A DNA stretch of 64,000 nucleotides from Elymus sibiricus (Eukaryota > Streptophyta > Magnoliopsida > Poales > Poaceae). The DNA is taken from NCBI GenBank assembly GCA_039707655.1, contig CM077671.1, positions 245,636,095 to 245,700,094 on the forward strand, read 5' to 3'. The notes below the pieces were generated by a model. That model saw only the letters and a list, made by a program, of their open reading frames with translations, was not told the origin of the DNA and searched no databases. Shown here one piece after another: positions 55,774 to 64,000 of the stretch (within the stretch, counting starts at the first letter, position 1; the number at the start of each line of letters is the position of its first letter). Made by a program: the position numbers and the translations under genes.

Positions 55774-57352
55774 TGACGTTGCTTGAGACTGCGTTGGTAT
55801 TTCCCCAAAGAGGAAGGGACGATGCAGCACGGCGATGGTAAGTATTTCCCTCAGTTATGAAACCAAGGTTATCGAACCAGTAGGAGGATCACCACCACCC
55901 AATAAGCAGCACCTGCACACAAACAACAAATACTTGCAACCCGACGCGAAAGAGAGGTTGTCAATCTCTCTACGGTAAAAAAATAGATTAGGTAGTGATA
56001 GATAGGAGAGATAGATCTCTCAAGAACACAAAATAAAAAGGGCAAATAAAATATGCAGCAATATGTTTTTGGGATTTTGGTTTTGTAGATCTGAAAACAA
56101 AGATGCAAAAAGATAGATCTGAAAGCAATATGTTGGAAAAGTAGACCCGGGGGCCGTAGGGTTCACTAGTGGCTTCTCTCATGAGTATAGCGCACGGTGG
56201 GTGAACAAATTACTGTTGCGCAATTGATAAATAATCGAATAGTCATGACGATATCCAAGGCGATGATCATTATATAGGCATCACGTCCAAGATAGGTAGA
56301 CCGACTCCTGCCTGCATCTACCTCTATTACTCCAGACATCGACCGCTATCCAGCATGCATCTAGTGTATTAAGTTCAAGGAAAAACGAAGTAATGCAATA
56401 AGAACGATGACATGATGTGGACAAGATCTATTCATGTAGGAATAGACCCCATCTTGTTATCCTTAATAGCAACGATACATGCGTGTCTTGCTGCCCCTTC
56501 TGTCACTGGGAAAGAACACCGCAAGATCGAACCCATCACAAAGCACCTCTTCCCATGGCAAGTAAAATCGATCTAGTCGGCCTAACTAAACCAAAGATTC
56601 AGAGAAGAAATACGAGGCTATAAGTAATCATGCATATAAGAGATCAAAGAAGACTCAAATAATATTCATGGATAGAAATTGATCATGAACTCAAAATTCA
56701 TCGGATCCCAACAAACACACCGCAAAAGTTTACATCAAATAGATCTCCAATAGACCATTGTATTGAAAATCATAAGAGAGAGAGAAGAAGCCATCTAGCT
56801 ACTGCCTACGGACCCGTAGGTCTATGGTGGACTACTCATGCATCATCGGAGAGGCACGTATGACGAAGATGAACCCCTCCGTGGTGGTGTTTAGATTGGA
56901 TCTCGCGGTTCTGGAACTTGCGGCGGCTGGAATTGTGTTTCGTCGACTCCCCTAGGGTTTTTGGAATATTTGGGAATTTATAGGCATCAGAGGCGGTACA
57001 GAGGGGCCCCGGGGAGGGCACAACCCATCAGGGCGCGCCGGTGCCCCCCTGCCGTGCCCTGGTGGGTTGTGCTCTCCACAGCCCACCTTCCCGGCTCTTT
57101 TTTGGCCCACTGGGTGTCTTCTGGTCCAGAAAAAATCTCCAAAAAATTTTGTCGCGATTGGACTCCGTTTGGTACTGATATTCTGCGATGTAAAAAACAA
57201 GCAAAAACAGCAACTGGCACTTTGGCACTATGTCAATAGCTTAGTACCAAAAAATGATATAAAGTAGTTATAAAATGATTGTAAAACATCCAAGAATGAT
57301 AATATAACAGCATGGAACAAGCAAAAATTATAGATACATTGGATACGTATCA
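55774..57352 (-). repeat. Element B 3' LTR
   Basis: 1579 bp, TGACGTTGCTTGAG at the left and GGATACGTATCA at the right, TATA box (minus CCTATAAATTCCC) near 56986-56973. Clearly the same family as the LTRs of A. The left flank is GTTCC (55769-55773). Confidence 0.87.
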
Positions 57353-57709
57353 GCATCCCCAAGCTTAATTCCTACTCGTCCTCGAGTAGGTAAATGATAA
57401 AAACAGAATTTTTGATGTGGAATGCTGCCTAACATGTTCATCTCATATTCTTTTCTTTTGTATAGCATGGACATTTGGACTTATAATGATTCAAAGCAAT
57501 AGTCTAGTTTTAACATAATGACTTCAATACTCAAGCATGTCAACAAGCAACCATGTCTTTCAAAATATCAACACTAAAGAAAGTTATCCCTAGCCCATCA
57601 TGCTCAATCATTGATCCATTCATGAAACACACTCAAGTATTAACTATGCCCAATGCTCAAGTACGATCATAGTGCCCCCTAGTTGGTGCTTATAAGAGAA
57701 GATGGAGAC
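57353..57709. other. Element B 3' noncoding region
   Basis: Polypurine tract (minus AAGCTTGGGGATGC) next to the LTR. No coding frame. Matches 23647-24069 of A. Confidence 0.55.
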
Positions 57710-58278
57710 TCAAAGAAAAAGTAAAAATTGCATAAAGTAAATAGAAAGGCCCTTCGCAGAGGGGAGTAGGGATTTGTAGAGGTGCCAGAGCTCAAGGTTT
57801 AAATTGAGAGAGAAAAATATTTTGGGTGGCATGCTTTTCCTGTCAACGAAAACGACAAAGTAGCTCACAATACTTTCCATGCTAGATATATCATAGGCGG
57901 TTCCCAAACAGAAAATAAGTTTATTCCTTTTCCACCAAACTTTCACTTTGCATGGCGGGCCATATCCACGGTTGCCTTCCATACTAACACTTTCCAAGGA
58001 ATTTATTTTTTGACAATATAAAGTAAATATTATTTCTTTTTCATTTCGGGAATGGGCATCCCTATTACCGCCGCACTCTCGTGCAATGACAAGTGAATAA
58101 ACACTAATCTTGAGAATAACACATCTAGCATGAAAAAATATTGGACACTCCCCACTGTTTCATGAGCGGTACGGGCACACAAAAGAGAAAATTTATTTTG
58201 AAAATTTAGATATGGCACATACAAATTTGCTTGGAACGGCATGGAAATACCGCATATAGGTAGGTATGGTAGACTCAT
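57710..58278 (-). pseudogene. Element B copy of the conserved module
   Basis: Two minus-strand stretches, 58278-58030 (includes LNFQNKFSLLCARTAHETVG and VFIHLSLHESAAVIGM) and 57997-57710 (FCLGTAYDISSME and VDRKSMPPKI). They make up most of a frame of about 180 residues broken by a short disrupted interval. The stop that splits A's copy near 24391 is absent here, so B preserves the upstream half better. Function unknown. Confidence 0.55.
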
Positions 58279-58689
58279 AAGGCAAAATTTGGTTTAAGGA
58301 TTTTGGATGCACAAGTAGTATTTCTACTTAGTACAAATGGAGGCTAGCAAAAAGATTGGGAAGCAACCAAACCAAGAAACGAAAATTCACATAAGCGAGC
58401 ATTGAGCATAACTAACACAGAATAATGCACCACAAGTAGGATGTAACTTCATTGCATAACTATTGACTTTCGTGCATGCATAGGGAATCGCAAACCTTAA
58501 CACCAATATTCCTACTAAGCATAATTAATCACTAACATGACTCACATATTACTATCATCATGTTTCAAAAATATTACAAGGAATCAAGTTTAATTTGCCC
58601 AATGATCTTCATGAAAGTTTTTATTATGTCCTCCTTGGATATCTATCACTTTGGGACTAATTTCATATATTGCCATTGCTTTTTGGCAA

Positions 58690-58925
58690 GCTCAAACAAA
58701 TTTAAGTGAAGCACATGAGCATAAAGATTTCATCTCTCAAAAAGGTATAAGTGAAGCATGAGAGGATTTCTACAAAAATTTACTAACTCTCAAATTAATC
58801 TAAGTGAAGCATGAGAGTATTTCTTCAAAAATTTCCAAGCACACCGTGCTCAAAAAGATATAAGTGAAGCACTAGAGCAATTCTATAGCTCAAAAAGTTG
58901 AAGTGAAGCACATAGAGCAATTCTA
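58690..58925. repeat. Degenerate tandem repeat in element B interior
   Basis: Five units around TAAGTGAAGCA(TGAGAG/CTAGAG), equivalent to 24990-25215. The flanking sequence to 59881 is noncoding. Confidence 0.7.
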
Positions 58926-59881
58926 AAAAATCATAGCATGATTATGGATCTCTCAAATAGGTGTGTCCAGCAAGGATACAAAGGAAAAACAAACAAGCAA
59001 AGCAAGCAAAGATACAAGACGCTCCAAGCAAAACTTATGATATGTGACGAATAAAAATATAGCTCCAAGTAAAATACCGATGGTCGTTAGAAGAAAGAGG
59101 GGATGCCACTCGGGGGCATCCCCAAGCTTAGTTGCTTGTTTCTCTTTGGATATATCTTGGGGGTGCGGTAGCATCCCCAAGCTTAGGCTTTTGTCACTCC
59201 TTATTCCTTCATGCATCGTGATCTCACCCAAAACTTGAAAACTTCAATCACACAAAACTCAACAAAATCTTCGTGAGATCCGTTAGTATAATAAAGCAAA
59301 TCACTACTTTAGGTACTGTTGCAAACCCATTCATATTTTATTATTGCATTATACCTACTGTATTTTAACTTTACCACGGCTTATCCCCCCGATACAAACC
59401 ATAGATTCATCAAAACAAGCACACAATGCAACGAAAACAGAATCTGTCTTAAACAGAACAGTCTGTAGTAATCTGTACTCTACCCATACTTCTGTAACTC
59501 TAAAAATTCTGAAAAATTAGGACAACGTAAGGAATTTGTATAGCAACACTATGTTAAAATTTCAGCTCAAGATCACGTTCCAGCAAAAAATGAAATTCAT
59601 ATACTGGACGCAAAGTTTCTGTTTCGGATTCAGCATCGCTTCTACTCATCCTATGAATCATCCTAAAGGCTTTACTTGGCACAAACACTAAATAAACCAT
59701 AAAAACACAATCATAACAGAGGCATAATTGTGTCAACACACAAAAACAGAAAGGAAAAAGCAAAAATTTATTTATTCATTGGGTTGCCTCCCAACAAGCG
59801 CTATCGTTTTACGCCCCTAGCTAGTCCTCACAATTTCAATGATGCTCACATAAAACGTAGTAATTGAAATATGCAAGAGAG

Positions 59882-61476
59882 TGCTACTTCTTGAGCATGC
59901 GTTGGTTTTCCCTTGAAGAGGAAAGGGTGATGCAGAAAAGTAGATAAGTATTTCCCTCAGTTTTTGAGAACCAAGGTATCAATCCAGTAGGAGATACAAG
60001 CAAGTCCCCAATAGATGTATCTACACACATAATCAAACACTTGCACCCAACGCTATAAAGGGGTTGTCAATCCATTCACGATTACTTGCAAGGATGAGAT
60101 CTGATAGAGATAGATAGATAGGATTGCTAAAACGAAAAGTAAAACAAAGGTAAAAAGATTGCAGCAAAGTATTTTTGGTATTTTTGGTTTATAGATCTGA
60201 AAATATAATATGGAAAATAGACCCGGGGGCCATAGGTTTCACTAGAGGCTTCTCTCATGAAGGAAAATAATATGGTGGGTGAACACATTACTGTCGAGCA
60301 ATTGATAGAAAAGCGAATAATTATGAAGATATCCAAGGCAATGATTATGCATATAGGCATCACATCCGTGTCAAGTAGACCGAAACAATTCTGCATCTAC
60401 TACTATTACTCCACACATCGACCGAAACGATCCTGCATCTAGAGTATTAAGTTCATGAAGAATAGAGTAACGCATTAGGTAGGATGACATGATGTAGAGG
60501 GATAAACTCAAGCAATATGATGAAAACCCCATCTTTTTATCCTCGATGGCAACAATACAAATACGTGCCTCGCTACCCCTACTTTGTCACTGGGTGAGGA
60601 CACCGCAAGATTGAACCCAAAACTAAGCACTTGTCCCATTGCAAGAATTACCAATCTAGTTGGCCAAACCAAACCAATAACTCGAAGAGACTTGCAAAGA
60701 TATGAAATCATGCAAATAAGAATTCAGAGAAGATTCAAATAATATTCATAGATAAGCTGATCATAAACCCACAATTCATCAGATCTCGACAAACACACCG
60801 CAAAAGAGTATTACATCGGATAGATCTCCATGAAGATCATGAAGAACATGGTATTGAAGAACAAAGAGAGAGAGAAGAAGCCATCTAGCTACTAGCTATG
60901 GACCCGAAGGTCTGTGTTAAACTACTCACGCATCATCGGAGGGGCAATGGAGTTTATGTAGACGCCCTCCGTGATCGATTCCCCCTCCGGCAGATTACCG
61001 GAAAAGGCTCCAAGATTGGATCTCACGGGAACAGAGGCTTCCGGCGGTGGAAAAGTATTTTCGTGGCTCTTTTTTGGTATCCAGGGAATATTTGGGAATT
61101 TATAGGCTGAAGAATAGGGTTAGGAGGGCTGCCGTGGGGCCACAAGCCAGGGGGGCGCCCCCCCCCCCCCTAGGGCGCGCCCTGGTGGCTTGTGACGCCA
61201 CGGCAGGTCTCCTGCCTTCATCTCCAGGTTTGCTGGGTTTCTTCTGGTCCAAGAAAAATCATTCCGAAGATTTTATTCCGTTTGGACTCCGTTTAATATT
61301 CCTTATCTGCAATACTCAAAAACAAGGAAAAAACAGAAACTGACACTAGGCTCTAGATTAATAGGTTAGTCCCAAAAATAATATAAAATAGCATATTAAT
61401 GCATATAAAACATCCAAAACAGATAATATAATAGCATGGAACAATAAAAAATTATAGATACGTTGGAGACGTATCA
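59882..61476 (-). repeat. Element C 3' LTR
   Basis: 1595 bp, TGCTACTTCTTGAGCATGCG at the left and GAGACGTATCA at the right, TATA box (minus CCTATAAATTCCC) near 61105. A C14 run (61157-61170) sits in an otherwise inverted GGGCGCGCC region. Related to, but distinct from, the LTRs of A and B. Confidence 0.85.
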
Positions 61477-62143
61477 AGCATCCCCAAGCTTAATTCCTGC
61501 TCGTCCTCGAGTAGGTAAATGATAGACAGAATTTTTGATGTGGAATGCTACCTAACATATTTATCCATGTAATATTCTTTATTGTGGCATGAATATTCAG
61601 ATCCAGAAGATTCAAAACAAAAGTCTAATATTGACATAAAAACAGTAATACTTCAAGCATACCAACAAGGCAATTGTGTCCTTTCGAAATAACATGGCCT
61701 TAGAAAGTTATCCCTACAAAATCATATGGTCTGGCTATGCTCCATCTTCCCCACACAAAGTATCTAAATCATGCACAACCCCGATGACAAGCCAAGCAAT
61801 TGTTTCACACCTTTTATGTTCTCAAACCTTTTCAACTCTCATGCAATACATGAGCGTGAGCCATGGATATAGCACTGTAGGTGGAATAGAATATGGTGAA
61901 GGTTGTGAGGAAAAAGGAGAAGATAGTCTCACATCAACTAGGCGTATCAACGGGCAATGGAGATGCCCATCAATAGATATCAATGTGAGTGAGTAGGGAT
62001 TGCCATTCAACGAATGCATTAGAGCTAGAAGTGTATGAAAGCTCAAAAAGAAAACTAAGTGGTTGTGCATAAGATGAAAAATTCCACTAGTTATATGAAA
62101 GTGACAAAATAGGAGACTCTCTATCATGAAGATCTTGGTGCTA
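61477..62143. other. Element C interior adjoining the 3' LTR
   Basis: AGCATCCCCAAGCTTAATTC, then a region nearly identical to 63726-64000 in D, then unique AT-rich sequence. Noncoding. Confidence 0.6.
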
Positions 62144-63725
62144 TGCTACTTCTCGAGCATGCGTTGGTTTTCCCTTGAAGAGGAAAGGGTGATGCAGCAA
62201 AGTAGATAAGTATTTCCCTCAGTTGTTGAGAACCAAGGTATCAATCCAGTAGGAGATACAAGCAAGTCCCCAATAGGTGTACCTACACAAATAATCAAAC
62301 ACTTGCACCCAACGCTAAAAGGGGTTGTCAATCCCTTCACGGTTACTTGCAAGGATGAGATCTGATAGAGATAGATAGAATAGATTGCTTGAAAGTAAAG
62401 TAAAACAAAAGTAAAAATAAGGCAGCGAGATATTTTTGGTATTTTTGGTTTTAGATCTGAAAGTATAATATGGAAAATAGACCCGGGGGCCATAGGTTTC
62501 ACTAGAGGCTTCTCTCATGAAGGAAAATAATACGGTGGGTGAACAAATTACTGTCGAGCAATTGATAGAAAAGCGAATAATTATGAAGATATCCAAGGCA
62601 ATGATTATGCATATAGGCATCACGTCTGTGTCAAGTAGACTGAAATGATTCTGCATCTACTACTATTACTCCACACATCGACCGACTCCTGCCTGCATCT
62701 AGAGTATTAAGTTCATGAAGAACAGAGTAACGCATTAGGTAAGATGACATGATGTAGAGGGATAAACTCAAGCAATATGATGAAAACCCCATCTTTTTAT
62801 CCTCGATGGCAACAATACAAATACGTGCCTCGCTACCCCTACTTTGTCACTAGGTGAGGACACCGCAAGATTGAACCCAAAACTAAGCACTTTCCCATTG
62901 CAAGAATTACCAATCTAGTTGGCCAAACCAAACCAATAACTGGAAGAGACTTGCAAAGATATGAAATCATGCATATAAGAATTCAGACAAGATTCAAATA
63001 ATATTCATAGATAATCTGAACATAAACCCACAATTCATCGGATCTCGACAATCACACCGCAAAATTGTATTACATCGGATAGATCTCCATGAAGATCATG
63101 AAGAACATGGTATTGAAGAACAAAGAGAGAGAAGAAGCCATCTAGCTACTAGCTATGGACCCGAAGGTCTGTGGTAAACTACTCACGCATCATCGGAGGG
63201 GCAATGGAGTTGATGTAGACACCCTCCGTGATCGATTCCCCCTCCGGCAGATTACCGGAAAAGGCTCCAAGATGGGATCTCACGGGAACAGAGGCTTCCG
63301 GCGGCGGAAAAGTATTTTCGTGGCTCTTTTTGGTATCCAGGGAATATTTGGGAATTTATAGGCCGAAGAATATGGTTAGGAGGGTTGCCGTGGGGCCACA
63401 AGCCAGGGGGCGCCCCCCCCTAGGGCGCGCCCCTGTGGCTTGTCGCCACACGGCGGATCTCCTGCCTTCATCTCCAAGTCTTCTGGGTTGCTTCTGGTCC
63501 AAGAAAAATTATTCCGAAGATTTTATTCCGTTTGGACTCCGTTTAATATTCCTTATCTGCAATACTCAAAAACAAGGAAAAACCAGAAACTGACACTAGG
63601 CTCTAGATTAATAGGTTAGTCCCAAAAATAATATAAAATAGCATATTAATGCATATAAAACATCCAAAACAAATAATATAATAGCATGGAACAATCAAAA
63701 TTATAGATACGTTGGAGACGTATCA
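62144..63725 (-). repeat. Element D 3' LTR
   Basis: 1582 bp, very similar to the LTR of C, with TATA box near 63365. The C run is shorter (C8 at about 63413). Confidence 0.85.
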
Positions 63726-64000
63726 AGCATCCCCAAGCTTAATTCTTGCTCGTCCTCGAGTAGGTAAATGATAAAAACAGAATTTTTGATGTGGAATGCT
63801 ACCTAACATATTTATCCATGTAATATTCTTTATTGCGGCATGAATATTCAGATCCATAAGATTCAACACAACAGTCTAATATTGACCTAAAAACAGTAAT
63901 ACTTCGAGCACACCAACAAGGCAATTGTGTCCTTTCGAAATAACATGGCCTTAGAAAGTTATCCCTACAAAATCTTATGGTCTGGCTATGCTCCATCTTC
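63726..64000. other. Element D interior, start
   Basis: Polypurine-side noncoding interior, highly similar to 61477-61750. Truncated by the end of the window. Confidence 0.6.

Larger units (their letters stand above)
55774..59881 (-). mobile_element. Element B: A-family non-autonomous retrotransposon (left part)
   Basis: The 3' LTR is followed by the same interior as in A: polypurine tract, conserved module, tandem GTGAAGCA repeat and the ATCGTTTTACGCCCCTAGCT stretch. Element C cuts it at the place matching 26175 in A. Minus orientation, as in A. The right end lies beyond C and D, outside the window. Confidence 0.85.
59882..62143 (-). mobile_element. Element C: related gypsy-type LTR element (left part)
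   Basis: The 3' LTR (59882-61476) is followed by a purine-rich tract and 667 bp of interior (61477-62143) with no coding frame that I accept. Element D is inserted at 62144. The left flank is GAGAG (59877-59881). The right end is outside the window. Minus orientation. Confidence 0.78.
62144..64000 (-). mobile_element. Element D: same family as C, runs off the window
   Basis: LTR 62144-63725 followed by the same polypurine-side interior as in C (63726-64000). The left flank is TGCTA (62139-62143). It cannot be the partner LTR of C, because no PBS precedes it and the polypurine-side interior is repeated after it. Confidence 0.8.

Noticed and set aside
59882..63725. One short element with LTRs at 59882-61476 and 62144-63725
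   Set aside because: No PBS precedes the second LTR, and the polypurine-side interior is repeated after it, so these are two nested elements in the same orientation.

Overview
The window is about 64 kb of plant intergenic DNA, almost certainly from a Triticeae grass (wheat, barley, rye or Aegilops). It is built almost entirely of nested transposable elements, and I found no convincing host gene. The Triticeae inference rests on three things: gypsy-type LTRs that begin TGATACGTCTCCAACGTATC, a CACTA transposon whose ends carry many TTTGCCGTC motifs, and the depth of nesting. Family names beyond superfamily level are deliberately hedged. Element letters used in the entries are mine.

The layout is a stack of insertions, most of them confirmed by target-site duplications (TSDs). 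The oldest layer is element G (from 1035, + strand). G is a gypsy-like element with an LTR remnant, a tRNA-Asp-type primer binding site, a gag and a retropepsin, but no reverse transcriptase or integrase that I can see. A 10.2-kb CACTA element K (1497-11728, TSD ATT/ATG) split its gag. K carries a decayed two-gene transposase cassette on the - strand, large hairpins upstream of the transposase, and a 724-bp Cassandra TRIM element (9959-10682, TSD TTCTC) whose LTRs contain a 5S-rRNA-like promoter segment.

A Tat-like gypsy element E (14301-37669, - strand, TSD ACCTT) is inserted in the 3' part of G. E has gag, protease, RT, RNase H plus archaeal-type RNase H, and integrase, all with in-frame stops. 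It also has an antisense open frame with a plant B3-like domain. That antisense frame is split by a gypsy-like non-autonomous element A (15920-28848, - strand, TSD TGGGA). The left LTR of A is in turn split by N (17452-23615, + strand, TSD CAAAA), the youngest-looking element of this stack. N carries only an intact 946-codon gag.

To the right, G resumes (37675-41319) and is interrupted by F, a second element of E's family on the + strand. The 5' LTR of F is broken twice: by a 3.9-kb solo LTR S (41736-45609) and by a decayed copia element J (45821-54729, - strand) that landed just upstream of F's TATA box. Just after its gag start, F is cut by B (55774 on, an A-family relative). B is cut by C (59882 on) and C by D (62144 on, running off the window). 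The right-hand ends of F, B, C and D are not visible.

Of the coding capacity, only the gag of N and a 288-aa frame of unknown function in A are open over their full length. The observations I rate highest are the B3-like antisense ORF in E, a decayed protein module shared by the pol-less elements G, A and B, the gag-only element N with a minisatellite upstream of its TATA box, the repeated TCGGTG..ACCGA motif array in the U3 of J, and the hairpins in K.
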